The notes below the pieces were generated by a model. It worked only from the letters and a program-made list of their open reading frames with translations, was not told the origin of the DNA and made no database searches. Position numbers and translations under genes: made by a program. A stretch of 64,000 nucleotides of DNA from Phocoena phocoena (Eukaryota > Chordata > Mammalia > Artiodactyla > Phocoenidae), in contig NC_089226.1 of the NCBI RefSeq assembly GCF_963924675.1, positions 53,027,124 through 53,091,123 on the forward strand. The letters run 5' to 3'. Each line of letters begins with the position of its first letter. The stretch's first letter is position 1. Shown piece by piece: positions 22,186 to 32,908 of this stretch.

Positions 22186-22266
22186 GATGGATGGGTTGAT
22201 GGATGGTTGGATGGATGGATGGATGAGTCGATGGGTGGATGGATGGGTGGATGGATGGAAGAGTGG
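22184..22266. repeat. (ATGG)n microsatellite grown from an L2 tail
   Basis: About twenty ATGG/TTGG/GTGG tetramers with interruptions. It begins exactly where the L2 3' end would carry its short terminal repeat. Confidence 0.95.
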
Positions 22267-23437
22267 ATAAGAAGACATCTTCTGGAATATCATAAAGTCC
22301 CAATGCCAGAGGAAATCTCATAAGTAGCATAGCCACTAATCTTGGCAAAAAAACCACTAATCTATTTTGGACAGGTGAGAATTTCTGAAACATTTTAACA
22401 TTGACAGAGATAAAGATTTCTCCAGTCCTGCCAGTGAGTGTATTTCTTAATGTCTAACTTCAATCTCCACTAATGCTGTTGTGGAGCCTAAGAACCAAAT
22501 TAAGAATAATGCCAGCAGTTTTCAGACAACTTATCACCCTCATTCTAAAGCAGGAGATATATCCATTCTCCTTGAAATTCAAGTCAATGGCTGACCAGCA
22601 TAATTGTATCTGTCTACACAAGTGACAAAATTAAAATTAATGTATCACCATAGGACAACAATTAGCTTAGTGTGAGTAAGCTGGGTTACTTGTATATTTC
22701 TGCTGTCAGAGACAATCATCCCTTGTTTCCACAAATGTCTTCTGCCTCCTTTGAAGTCATCAGTGCCATCAGTAGCTAATAATGTGCTAGAAGTTCCAAA
22801 GTAGGCTTGCTTTTTGAAACATCAGCCATGCTCCTGCCCTGGAACCAGCCGCCAATATAAAAGCTAACGAAGGATAATCTTCCTAGATAAACATATAAAC
22901 AGAATCATGACAAGGAATTTTGTTCATTGTTCTCTGTAAGCATTAGAGGCTATTCCTGAGGACTGTTTCTTCTTTAGCTAGAATCTAGCCCCAGACAATA
23001 TGCCCAGGTGAGTGCGATCCAGAGGAGGACAGATGCATAGAGAAGGTCCAGGACTGTGATTGCATTTGGTTGTGGACACATGGAAGGTACTATTGGGGAA
23101 CTTTAGAAGTTATGCGGGGCAACTGGGGAGGATGCCATAGAACTAATGAGATTTCATGAGACCTGGATTTGACGTAAAAAAGAAACAAATAATAACAACA
23201 ACTACAACAACAAAATCAGAGTAAAAAAGCAAATCCTTATTTTAGTCCTAAATTGGTGAGATCTGAGTTATGCTTGCAAAACTTCTGGCTGTTTTAAATG
23301 CTGCAAAACATGAGAGCACATTCTCTCTCAACCCCTATTTTTGCAGATCTTCACCCAGTGATGCCACCGCCAGTGGCCAGATGAATAGGGCAACCCACAG
23401 CTCCAGCTCCACAATTGGGCAAGATGACATCATCAGA
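22267..23437. other. No gene or repeat recognised
   Basis: Unique-looking DNA; a small AAC-rich tract lies at 23188-23212. No exon was supported. Confidence 0.45.
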
Positions 23438-23672
23438 AAGGCTTCTTTTTTTTTTTTTTTTTAATTTGCGGTACGCGGGCCTCTCACTGTTGCGGCCTCT
23501 CCCGTTGCCGAGCACAGGCTCCGGACGCGCAGGCTCAGCGGCCATGGCTCACGGGCCCAGCCGCTCCGCGGCATGTGGGATCTTCCCGGACCGGGGCACG
23601 AACCCGTGTCGCCTGCATCGGCAGGCGGACTCTCAACCACTGCGCCACCAGGGAAGCCCAGGAAGGCTTCTT
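23438..23672 (-). mobile_element. CHR SINE with 10-bp TSD
   Basis: Minus-strand short CHR SINE (23448-23662) with a T run, TTTGCGGTACGCGGG and the head CACTGCGCCACCAGGGAAGC. The TSD AAGGCTTCTT lies at 23438-23447 and 23663-23672. Many CpG sites are intact, consistent with a young insertion. Confidence 0.95.
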
Positions 23673-23894
23673 AAGCAATTACTGATGAAAAGTTGGAACA
23701 AGTACAAATTGGTATTATGACATTAGAAGGAAATCAGAAGCACTAGATCTGAGTGAGAGTGCATCTTTTCAAAGGCCCTGCTTTGTGATCAAAGGAAAAA
23801 TACACAATTCCCTGCTTACAAGTTCTTCAGACACTTTTTTAGATGTTAAATGCATTTCTATGCTCACCAGTTTCCATGATAATTTGTTCTATCT

Positions 23895-24002
23895 ACCTCT
23901 TTCTTCCTGCCCTCCCTTCTCTTTCTTTCTTTCCTTCCTTTTTCCCCTTTTCCTTCCTCCTTGTCTCATTCCTTTTTCCTTGCTTTCCTCGTTCCTCTTC
24001 AA
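23895..24002. repeat. Pyrimidine-rich tract
   Basis: About 105 bases that are nearly all C and T on the plus strand (CTTTCTTTCCTTCC-like units), with only a few purines. Confidence 0.9.
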
Positions 24003-24094
24003 AATTCCAAGGCTCTATTATTTTGAAAGTAGCAGAAAACCTGCTCTTTTGGTAGAAAATATTTATCAGAATGTATTTCTATAAATGCGTAAAT

Positions 24095-25075
24095 ATAGCA
24101 ATAGACTCCAAGAAGAGGGCTTCGTAGCATCCAGGATAGCCACCAGCCAACTGAGCAGCTGTTGGGTATCTGGCCCTGGGCTATGTGCTGGGGCATGGAA
24201 ATGAGTAAGAGCTAGTCCATGCTCAGATATTTGTATGTGCAGTGAGATAAGGACTATTTTAGAAGTACACACTGCTATGTTGTGTGTATGGGGAAGGACA
24301 TAAGAGTTCTAAGAATTACCTCTTGGAAGTGATATTTGAGGAAAACCTGGATTTAATTAAGAGTAATTTGCAAACAGAGAAGAGAGAGTCTTGGACCAAT
24401 GGAAAAGGTGCAGAGAAGAGAAATAAGCAGTTAAATATAAATAGCTTGGTAAATAAAGAATTGGTAAACCTAGACTGGAAAGGGAGGCGGGGTCCACATC
24501 ATGAAGATTGTGGTTCCCCTTATAGGCTTGAAATATTCAGTAGGCCATGAGGAATCACTGAAGTCTTTTAAGAATAAGAGTGACTCGTCAAGTTATCATT
24601 GTAAAAGGATAACTCTGACAACAGTAGGATGGATGGATGGATGGATGGAGGGGGAAGAGTGTAGCATCTCAGGGGTGCAGTGATACCACTGAAGGAAGTA
24701 CTACGATAGCCCAAGGAGAGATAATGATGTCAGAAAGAAGCAGCAGATAAAGGATGGAAATAATTTGAGAACTTTCCAGGACTTGATGACCAGTGGATGT
24801 GGAGCTGAGAGACGAGAGGATTCTGGTTTGGGGACTGTTTACCATGATGCGAAATTTGGAGTGAGAATAGAGGAGGGAGAGGAAGAAGTTAAATTTTGTC
24901 CATGACAAGTATGAAGTACTAGGAGGAAGGCCAAGTGGAGAAGTCTAAAAGGCAATTGTTATTGATCAGCAGCTGAAAAAAGAAGACTAATTAGGAAAAA
25001 GAGATTGGGAGTCGTCAGTGTATACCTGGCCTTGAAGCCCTGAGGATAGATGAGTCACTGTGTATGGAAATCATT
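24095..25075 (-). mobile_element. L2 fragment, about 1 kb
   Basis: The most extended L2 here. The antisense order runs from TACACACTGCTATGTTGTGT through GTGATATTTGAGGAAAACCT, GTAAAAGGATAACTCTGACA and GATAGCCCAAGGAGAGATAA to GGGAGTCGTCAGTGTATACC. A small (GGAT)n run at 24628-24650 interrupts it. Confidence 0.85.
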
Positions 25076-25139
25076 GCCTTCTTTCATCTCAGGTTAAACA
25101 CAAACAATTCCCTCTTTCTCATTTTTGGTAATCAGTAAC

Positions 25140-25360
25140 ATGTGCTGAGTCCTTAAGAGCCCACAAAGTACTTTCACAAACCCTTATTTTATTTGAATCT
25201 TGTCCCTTATACCACTCTCTCTTGTACGTATTATCCCATTTTGCACACTAGGAAAATGAGCTTGAGAGGTCAAGGGGTTTTCTCTGTGTTCACAGCTAGT
25301 AAGTGGAAGAGCTAGGACCAAAAAAATCTGGTTCTTTGGCTCTAAGTTCTTGACAAGTTT
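25140..25360 (-). mobile_element. MIR SINE
   Basis: Antisense MIR: TGTGCTGAGTCCTTAAGAGC, TTATCCCATTTTGCACACTA, GGAAAATGAGCTTGAGAGGT, GTTCACAGCTAGTAAGTGGA. Confidence 0.85.
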
Positions 25361-25379
25361 AAGTGTCATTTGTGTTGGT

Positions 25380-25480
25380 TTCCCTCCTAACACTGTAAGT
25401 TGGCAGAAGTATCTTGTGTAGCACTGAGTTATGCCTAGCACAATGTCTGGCACATAACAAACACTCAATAAACAGTCATA
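25380..25480 (+). mobile_element. L2/MIR-type 3' end
   Basis: CACAATGTCTGGCACATAAC followed by AAACACTCAATAAACAGTCA is the shared L2/MIR 3' terminus in sense orientation. Confidence 0.6.
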
Positions 25481-25679
25481 TCATTTCTTGTCATTATTTT
25501 AAAACTGTATCCCTTAGCTAATTTCCTCTACATTTATTTTATATTGAACAGTTTCACAGCTCAAAGGGATAGTAGCCTGATTTAAACGAGTTGCTTTTTC
25601 CTCTGTGTGTAGATGACATGTTTTATTCTTTTATTACAGAACTTGACGTACGGAATTGTGATTATTTGTCTGTGTTTCT

Positions 25680-26035
25680 GCATTAAACTGTGAGCTTCTG
25701 GAAGGAAAGGGGACTTAACCTCTCATTTGCTTAATTAAGGGATTGTCAATGGCCATGCCCCTCCCTCACCCATTCCTGTCCACAGGCACTCTGATACTCT
25801 CTTCTGAAACTTGTATAAGCCTCTATTGTAGTAATTAGATATTAGAGTATAACCGTCTGCTTGCACCTCCCCTACAGGACTGTGAGTTCCTCAAGACAGA
25901 GATCTTGCCATTTTATATCTACATCTCCAGTGCTGAGGTGTAAACAAACAACTATATGGCAGCAAGGTCATTACTGCCATGAACACCTGTGCCTGGGATG
26001 AAATCAATACTTATTCATTGAATAAATGAATGAGC
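25680..26035 (+). mobile_element. L2 3' end fragments
   Basis: Two sense L2-like tail pieces: CTGTGAGCTTCTGGAAGGAA near 25690 and GGACTGTGAGTTCCTCAAGA near 25877. The terminus TTATTCATTGAATAAATGAA lies near 26010. There may be two overlapping insertions. Confidence 0.55.
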
Positions 26036-26064
26036 AAATACAAGATACATTTAGTTCTAAAATA

Positions 26065-26215
26065 TCAGAATGAGGACTTTAGAAACTATTTTGTTCCTCT
26101 TCTTCATTTGAGATGAGGAATATACGACCTAGCAAAGATAAGAAGATAATATTGCAAGGTCCCTCACATCTGGTCAGTGGCTCCAACACTCTTCCCGCTA
26201 CAGTATGTAGAGGGT
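26065..26215 (-). mobile_element. MIR fragment
   Basis: Antisense MIR core: TTCATTTGAGATGAGGAATA, GTCCCTCACATCTGGTCAGT, GGCTCCAACACTCTTCCCGC. Confidence 0.55.
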
Positions 26216-26639
26216 GAACCGAGGCATAAGAAACCGAAAGGGAAGAAGTGCATATTAAAAATGTTCTATCCCTGCAGCACCTCACAGCGTATACAGAGAA
26301 GGGGGGAAAGCGAATGTAAAGTGTGGCCATTATTGTCAATTAAGCCAAGGTGAGCGAATAAACGAATTCATCATTTTATGTTGAGGCAGGCTTGGGCTGA
26401 AAGAGAGGCTTGAGGCTTTAAATGCTTCTCCAAGATGCATATCATTATAGCAACAACAACAACAAAACCCAAACAGCTTTCAGTGTTTATGTTTCAACTA
26501 GAATCAGAGGGGATATTTAAATATTACAAGTACCAGCAATGCCATCAGCAATTACAGGCTGGCTTTCTTGCCTCGTCCTTGAGGCTCTTGGGAGGTGGAA
26601 CTTCCAGAGCCAGAAAAATTAATAACAGTAGCCCTCAAA

Positions 26640-26835
26640 ACAGTGCATTAAGCGCTCAGTACATGCCAAGCAGCATCACTAATTCAACCTTACAATGACC
26701 TGATGGAATAATATTATCTCTGTTTCACATTTGAGGGAACTGAGAGCCAGTTTACCCTTGGTCACACAGTTGGTAAATGCGGAGCAGCAGGATTTACTCC
26801 TACGTATTTCTGCTTTCAAACCCACACTGTAGACC
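26640..26835 (-). mobile_element. MIR SINE
   Basis: Antisense MIR: CATTAAGCGCTCAGTACATG, TCTGTTTCACATTTGAGGGA, TTGGTCACACAGTTGGTAAA, then TTCAAACCCACACTGTAGAC. Confidence 0.85.
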
Positions 26836-27139
26836 ACCCTAATGATGCTCCAGCATTCCTGCCTGCCAGAAACCCAGTTCACTGGCAGAAATGCCTTCCT
26901 TGAGTCATCCCAGCTTCTTTCTTTTTGCAAAGGGAACATTGATATATGTTTCAAGTTTCTGGGAAGGCCACTAGGCAGTTTGGACATAGAAACATTTTGG
27001 GGGATATTAGGAAAGGGAAGAGAAAAGAATGAAAAATGATCCACAAGTCACATCTATGTCTCTGGTAATTAAGAACAAGGTAATAATTAACTTTTAGTGG
27101 AGAACTTTGCAGCCTCTGAAGGAAGGGCTATCCAAATTA
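26836..27139. other. No gene or repeat recognised
   Basis: Unassigned sequence. The overlapping frames on both strands lack motifs. Confidence 0.4.
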
Positions 27140-27320
27140 GAATCCCATTTCATCCTCACAGTGAACTGGGAACAAGACAGAATGGGTCTTCTTTCCCCAT
27201 TCCAGATAAGAGAAACCTGAAGTTAGTGGATTTCAAATCTTGCCTAGCTTGAGCTAATATAAATGGGACTTGACCTCAAGTCTTTTGGACCCACAGACCA
27301 TACTCACTCATTTCTGCTAC
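27140..27320 (-). mobile_element. MIR fragment
   Basis: Antisense MIR traces: ATTTCATCCTCACAGTGAAC, CCCCATTCCAGATAAGAGAA, TTGACCTCAAGTCTTTTGGA. Confidence 0.5.
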
Positions 27321-27724
27321 CCAGAACATTCCCTTCCTGGTGTTAAGGAAAGAAAAAGAAACATTAGTGCATATTGAATATCATTTATCTGACAAGGGCT
27401 TGACTGACCCACATTCCACCGGGTATCCCATTGAACGATCTCAAGTCTCTTATAGTCCCTGTCTTACGGGTGAGGAAACAGCTCATAGCCACTGCACTCT
27501 GCTTCTCCAGCAGTCAGCTTCTCCTTTCCATCAAAACAGTGCACAGCAGGTAGCTGTTCACTTCTCATGGGAAACACCCAGGACTCTGGAGTTGGGCATG
27601 GTAAATGGAACCATTGGGATTTCCTTTCAGAGCTGTCTTTAGGAACAGTCTGTTCCCTGCTTCTGTCTATACCTTTAAAGCTTTATTCTCCTCCTACTTC
27701 TTCCATTTCTGCAGATAGTATTTT

Positions 27725-27830
27725 TAGTATCTCCATTTTATAGAAGATGGTCAGCAGGTGTGCGGCAAAGTCAGGGTTCATGCCCCAAAGTCCACGGTTT
27801 TTCTTGTATACTATAAAAGCCAAATGATTA
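27725..27830 (-). mobile_element. MIR fragment
   Basis: ATCTCCATTTTATAGAAGAT and AAAGTCAGGGTTCATGCCCC match the antisense MIR core and head, diverged. Confidence 0.5.
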
Positions 27831-27953
27831 CCAGAAGAATGCCTGATAACCACAGCAATGGAGCTATTGAATGATAGATATTTGAATGCCACTGAAGAAA
27901 GTTTTATCCACGCTTAGAAGGCAATAGAATAATCCTAGTTGCTCTTAATATTT

Positions 27954-27995
27954 ACCTTTTCTGAGTTCAGAAAAATCTACCTTTACTGAGTTCAG
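27954..27995. repeat. Short tandem duplication, 25-nt period
   Basis: ACCTTTTCTGAGTTCAG (27954-27970) recurs as ACCTTTACTGAGTTCAG (27979-27995), with one mismatch in 17 bases. Confidence 0.85.
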
Positions 27996-28104
27996 TTTCT
28001 TGACTCTCTTCCCAGATCAGGGTATAATTTATCCTGATGGGATTCTGACATTTCACAATCACTCTACATGCTTAAATAAAGAAATCAGTGACTAATATTA
28101 GTTA

Positions 28105-28480
28105 AGTCAGTGTAGCTGCTCTAACAGGAACCTCCACATCTTAACATAGTAGTTTATTTCTCCCATAGGTAAAATGCAAAGAGTACTAAGTGGTGATTCT
28201 CCTCTGAGTAGTGATTCAGGGACTCAGGCTCCTGTTATTTTGTTCAACGTGTGGCTTTCAAGGTCACCATGTCCATTCGCCTGAAGCCAGAAGAAGAAGA
28301 AAGAACGAGGATGATAGGATTTTGATGGTCCAGCTTAGAAGTGGCAGACACTGCTCTAGGCACGTTCCGTTGGCTGAAACTCAGTCACATGCCCACATCT
28401 AGCTGCAAGGAAGTCTGAGAAATGTACTCTAGTTGTGTGCTCAGGAATATGAGGCTATGCTCCAGTGAACATAACCTTCC
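28105..28480 (-). mobile_element. Ancient MER/LTR-type repeat, family uncertain
   Basis: AGCTGCTCTAACAGGAACCT, GTGGCTTTCAAGGTCACCAT, AACTCAGTCACATGCCCACA and CTGCAAGGAAGTCTGAGAAA occur in the order of a widespread mammalian interspersed repeat that I cannot name with confidence. It has no coding capacity. Confidence 0.5.
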
Positions 28481-28744
28481 TCAAGCATGTTGAACTTGGG
28501 TGAGTCTGTTACAGTTTCCTTTCTTCAGTCAAGGTTCAATCAGATTTTCTGGAGGATAAGCTCACTTCTTCATAAGCCATCTACTAATGTATCGCTTTCC
28601 TTTCTGCAGGTCCCTAATCTCATCACCACACTGTTCCCTCTGTAATCCACGAGTTTGTCCCTGAAACTTTCTAGTTAGAGAATTTGTGGAAACTTCATGG
28701 GCACAAGAAGAAAAAAAGAAAATTTTAATGTATATGAATAATTT

Positions 28745-29355
28745 CTCTCTTTTATAAAAATTTTATCGAAATATAGTTGGCTTACAGTGTTGTGTTAGTT
28801 TCACTTACGCAGCACAGTGATCACATTCTCTTCCATTATAGGTTGTTACAAGATACTCAGTACAGTTCCCTGTGCTCTACAGTAGGTCCTTGTTGGTTAC
28901 CTATTTTTTATATAGTAGTGTGTATATGTTAATCCCAAACTCCTAATTTATCCCTTCCCCCACCTTTCCCCTTTGGTAACCATGAGTTTGTTTTCTATGT
29001 CTGTGAGTCTATTTCTGTTTTGTAAATAAGTTAATTTGTATTTTTATATTCCACATACAAGCGGTATCATATGATATTTGTCTTTCTCTGTCCGACTTTC
29101 TTCACTTAGCCTGATGCTCTCTAGGTCGATCCGTGTTGCCGCAAATGGCATGATCTCATTCTTTTTTATGGCTGATATTCCATTGTATACACATACCACA
29201 TCTTTACCCATTCATCTGTCGATGGGCACTGAGGTTGCTTCCATGTCTTGACTATTGTGAATAGTGCTGCTGTGAACGTTGGGGTGCATGTATGTTTTCG
29301 AATTATGGTTTTCTCCAGATATATGCCCAGGAGAAGAATTTTAGTAGTATAAAAT
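28745..29355 (-). mobile_element. 5'-truncated L1 3' end
   Basis: Antisense L1: TATAGTTGGCTTACAGTGTT, AGTTCCCTGTGCTCTACAGT, TTCATCTGTCGATGGGCACT and TATATGCCCAGGAGAAGAAT. It covers the 3' UTR and the very end of ORF2. It is more diverged than the 32.7-kb L1, and no certain TSD was found. Confidence 0.88.
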
Positions 29356-29407
29356 GGCAGAAAGTGGAACAGGTGTATTTATTCTATACACTTACATTTG
29401 CCAGAAA

Positions 29408-29920
29408 TGTAAGATTTTCTTTTTTTTTTTTTAAGTGATCAGAGCAACCTTTATTACCAAGAGTAACCAGAAGGAAAGTTTTTTTGGCTGCATTTGGTCT
29501 TCGTTGCTGTGCGAGGGCTTTCTCTAGTTGCAGCGAGTGGGGACTATTCTTCATTGCTGTGCACAGGCTTCTCATTACGGTGTCTTCTTTTGTTGCGGAG
29601 CACAGGCTCTAGGCACGCAGGCTTCAGTAGTTGCAGCACGTGGGTCCTAGAGCACAGGGGCTTCAGTAGTTGCAGCACATGGGCTCAGCAGTTGCGGCAC
29701 ACAGGCTCTAGGGTGCATGGGCTTCAGTAATTGTGGCACACGGGCTCAGTAGTTGTGGCTCACGGGCTCTAGAGCACAGACTCAGTAGTTGTGGTGCACA
29801 GGCTTAGTTGCTCCGTGGTATGGGGGATCTTCCTGGACAAGGGATCGAACCTATGTCCTCTGCATTGGCAGGCGGATTCTTAACTACTGCACCACCAGGG
29901 ACGTCCCTGTAAGATTTTCT
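29408..29920 (-). mobile_element. Long CHR-1-type SINE with 13-bp TSD
   Basis: The TSD TGTAAGATTTTCT is at 29408-29420 and 29908-29920. From the 3' end inward there is a T run (29421-29432), 46 bases that are not SINE (29433-29478), a 7-T run, and then the SINE body starting GGCTGCATTTGGTCTTCGTT. The body holds several imperfect copies of a unit such as GGCTTCAGTAGTTGCAGCAC. The tRNA-like head is at the right end (CACCACCAGGGACGTCCC). TTTATT at 29450-29455 is AATAAA on the element strand, 17 bases before the tail. Confidence 0.92.
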
Positions 29921-29989
29921 AATGTTAGATTTTTCTAATATTAGATTAAATGTGACTTTGATGTCATCCCACCAAACAGGAAAGTCAGC

Positions 29990-30660
29990 CCAGTCATTTT
30001 GAGGGTTTCCTCTCCCCTCTCACCTGCTCTCTACTGTCTTTACTCTGGACCATTACAGATGCTTTCTAATAGGCTTCTTGCTGGAATCTTGCCACACTTA
30101 GGTCCATCTTTTAAACTGCAGCTAGAGGAAGATCCCCTTATCAAAAGCCTTTACCCTCCTTATCTCCCCAGATTATCTCCTGCATCTTCCTGCCTTGCAC
30201 TTTATGTTCTAGTAATACCTGCTTGTACCCCCCATCTTCCATGCCTTTGCTTATGCTGTTCCCTCGCTAGGCATGACCTTCCCATATGTCTTCTTTTGCC
30301 TAAGGTAAAGACATTGCACCATGGTGACTAGAAATTCTGTCGTCAGATTGCTGGAGTTCAGATTCTGGATCTACCACTTACTAGTTATTTGACCCTAGCT
30401 AAACCATTTAACGTTTTCATCCTGTGATTCTATCATCTCTGAAATGAAGATATAATGCATACTTTTTAATGTTTACATGGTGATTTCATGAGCCAAGACA
30501 TGTAAAAACACTTAGGTTACTGCTTTGCACACATTTAGTGCTCAGTAAACCTGTATTATTATGTCAATATTAACTCTTACTCAACCTGCAAGACTGTATG
30601 AGACATCATCTCATTCAAGAAGTCTTCACTGAATTTTCATCTCCCGGCTCTTATGCCATG
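29990..30660 (+). mobile_element. L2 fragment, split by a MIR
   Basis: Sense L2: CTCTGGACCATTACAGATGC, TGCCTTGCACTTTATGTTCT, CCATGCCTTTGCTTATGCTG. It resumes after the MIR with TCATTCAAGAAGTCTTCACT near 30610. Confidence 0.75.
30335..30562 (+). mobile_element. MIR SINE inside an L2
   Basis: Sense MIR, nearly full length: GTCAGATTGCTGGAGTTCAG, TCTACCACTTACTAGTTATT, TTTGACCCTAGCTAAACCAT, then TTTAGTGCTCAGTAAACCTG. It lies between two collinear L2 pieces. Confidence 0.85.
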
Positions 30661-30662
30661 CA

Positions 30663-30725
30663 GCTCTATTAGGTGGTGGAGCCAGGCCTCAACCCCAGAT
30701 CTGTCTGACTTAAAGCCAGTGCACA
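30663..30725 (-). mobile_element. MIR head fragment
   Basis: GGAGCCAGGCCTCAACCCCA and CTGACTTAAAGCCAGTGCAC match the antisense tRNA-like head of MIR. Confidence 0.5.
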
Positions 30726-31231
30726 GAAGGCTTCCCAAGAACAGAGCTAGGCTGGCCTTAGCACCCTCTAATGAAGAAGATACTGGCTGCCCAGTGTGTG
30801 GAAAACTAGCCTGGCTTAAAAGCACAAAGTCATGGGCAAAGACTATAGGTTTGGGAACACTGTCCAGAGGTGATGCATGCTTACATCCAAATAAGCCAGA
30901 GGTCACTTCCTGAAGCTAGATTTGACCTAAAAGTCAGTTTTATTTGACTCATAAAGGTTTTTAAATTTATTCATTCTCTATTAAACAATCAGGCAATATC
31001 ACACAAGGTGTTATTTATTTATTTTTTTTACATTTTCCTAACTTTATTAGGGAAAAAAACAAAAGCAACTGGGTACACTTCAGAGCTGATTTATGTTTAT
31101 GAGTCTTGCTGGTCTCCTACTTGGTAATGGCAGAAAAGCTCCCAAGACCTAGGTCAGGAAGTAACTGAGATTTGTTCTAATTTTCAGTGATGTTTTCCAA
31201 CTCCTGGTGTTTTCTATCTCTTTCTTCACTT
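30726..31231. other. No gene or repeat recognised
   Basis: Unassigned sequence without a supportable feature. Confidence 0.4.
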
Positions 31232-31482
31232 GACTTTCTTTCTTTCTTTCTTTCTTTCTTTTATTTATTTATTTTTTTTGCGGTTCGCGGGCCTCTCACT
31301 GTTGTGGCCTCTGCCGTTGCGGAGCACAGGCTCCACACACGCAGGCTCAGCGGCCATGGCTCACGCGGCCCAGCCGCTCCGCGGCATGTGGGATCTTCCC
31401 GGACTGGGCCACGAACCCATGTCCCCTGCATCGGCAGGCGGACCCCCAACCACTGCGCCACCAGGGAAGCCCGACTTTCTTT
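31232..31482 (-). mobile_element. CHR SINE with 10-bp TSD
   Basis: Minus-strand short CHR SINE (31242-31472). The TSD GACTTTCTTT lies at 31232-31241 and 31473-31482. The tail side has become a (TTTC)n and TTTA-rich stretch (31235-31280) before GCGGTTCGCGGGCCTCTCAC. The head ends CCAGGGAAGCCC. It sits beside the 3' end of an older L1. Confidence 0.95.
31235..31280. repeat. (TTTC)n / (TTTA)n tail microsatellite
   Basis: Seven TTTC units followed by TTTATTTATTTATTT, derived from the SINE tail and its TSD. Confidence 0.9.
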
Positions 31483-31665
31483 ATTTTTTTATTAATTTTT
31501 AAAAACTGAAATACGGTTATGTATTTAGTTAGTTTATGTTAGTTTCAGGTGTGCTCCATAGTAATCTGACATTTGCATACATTATGAAGTGATCACCATG
31601 ATAAGTCTAGTAATCATCTGTCCACATACAAAGTTATTACAATATTGTTGACCCTATTCGTCAAG
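31483..31665 (-). mobile_element. Older L1 3' end
   Basis: TTAGTTTCAGGTGTGCTCCA, AATCTGACATTTGCATACAT and AGTGATCACCATGATAAGTC are an antisense L1MA-type 3' UTR. Confidence 0.75.
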
Positions 31666-32690
31666 CAAGATCACACAAGGTTTTAGATTTCCAGTGTCTC
31701 TTGAGAAAGCCAGAAGGTTTGGCAACACTAAACCCTCCACTGGTTAGAGCTGAGAAGCAGCTGCCTCTTTGAATAGGGTGTGTTTTCTCCATATCTCTAC
31801 AGCCCCCTCCATTCCCTCTTGTATCCCCGATTTAGTTCTGCTGGGGTCATTAATACTTCCTGTCTGGCCCTCTTCAGCATTTGAATTTGAGACCCACAGA
31901 AATAGACCGATAATACACAGTATATACAAAACACTAAAAAGTCTCCAGGTGTTCCTGCTTCTTAATAAAATGTCTAGTTATGCTATTTTTACTGTTACAC
32001 TTCAGAAATGGCTATATATGAATATAAAACACATGCAAAATAAAATGCCAGTTTTAGCTCTGGGGGTTTCAATAAAAGTGATACATTTTTAACCCAGCAC
32101 TTTCAAAAATGTCATCAGCTGTTTCAAGGTTCACATACAGTTAAGGCAGCCTGTCAAATGCAAGCCCCTCCTTTCACCCTCAGCCCTCCCTGTTCCTCTG
32201 ACCTCATTTGCTGATAGTATAATTTGTCTTACAACCCTACATAAGTTGACTACGTAAGTAATTTCCCCCTAAGGCTGTTTTCCCATGAACCATGTGCAAG
32301 TAAATTGCTGATTTTCTTTCCCCAATGTAGAGCAGAGGTCACCATGCCTTCCTGTGCAATTTCAAGGCAGAGCAAGTAGTTCTCTCTGTAACTTCCTTAA
32401 ATGAGAACACAAGTGCTTTTTCCAACTATACTTTAATGCCACCTCTGTCGGCCGTTCCCATCCAGTTTACCGGAGCCAGCCATTTATCTGCGACCAGAAG
32501 GGGAAACTCATTGGGGTGATGAATCCATGTTCTCAGGTGACCTGTACCCCTGGAGTAGGGTGACCCGCTTCATAGGAGGAAAGGAAGAGACAGGGGACAA
32601 CCACCTTTCCATTCAGTGAGTGAAGGAGACATATTGCAGGGAGACATTGGGCTGGGTCATCTCCCAGCAAAATTGTGAATCTGATGTAGA
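31666..32690. other. No gene or repeat recognised
   Basis: About 1 kb of unique-looking DNA. Frames of 107 codons or fewer have no recognised domain. Confidence 0.45.
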
Positions 32691-32714
32691 GTGTGTGTGT
32701 GTGTGTGTGTGTGT
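32691..32714. repeat. (GT)12 microsatellite at L1 3' junction
   Basis: Twelve GT dinucleotides directly precede the L1 3' end. A shorter GT run lies at the other end of the L1 (37795-37808), so the element probably inserted into a GT-rich target. Confidence 0.95.
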
Positions 32715-32908
32715 TTATGTTTTTTATACAGCAGGTTCTTATTAGTTATCCATTTTATACATATTAGTGTATATATGTCAATCCAAATCTCCCAATTCAT
32801 CCCACCACCAGCACCCCCCACCACTTTCCCCCCTTGGTGTCCATAGTTTGTTCTCTACATCTGTGTCTCTATTTCTGCCCTGCAAACTGGTTCATCTGTA
32901 CCATTTTT

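Noticed and set aside
22184..22266. CRISPR-like or satellite array
   Set aside because: It is a simple tetranucleotide repeat without unique spacers, in a vertebrate context.
22133..22393. Histidine/proline/serine repeat peptide on the minus strand
   Set aside because: It is the translation of the (ATGG)n microsatellite.
23888..24002. Serine/phenylalanine-rich frame with membrane-like composition
   Set aside because: It is produced by a pyrimidine-rich low-complexity tract.
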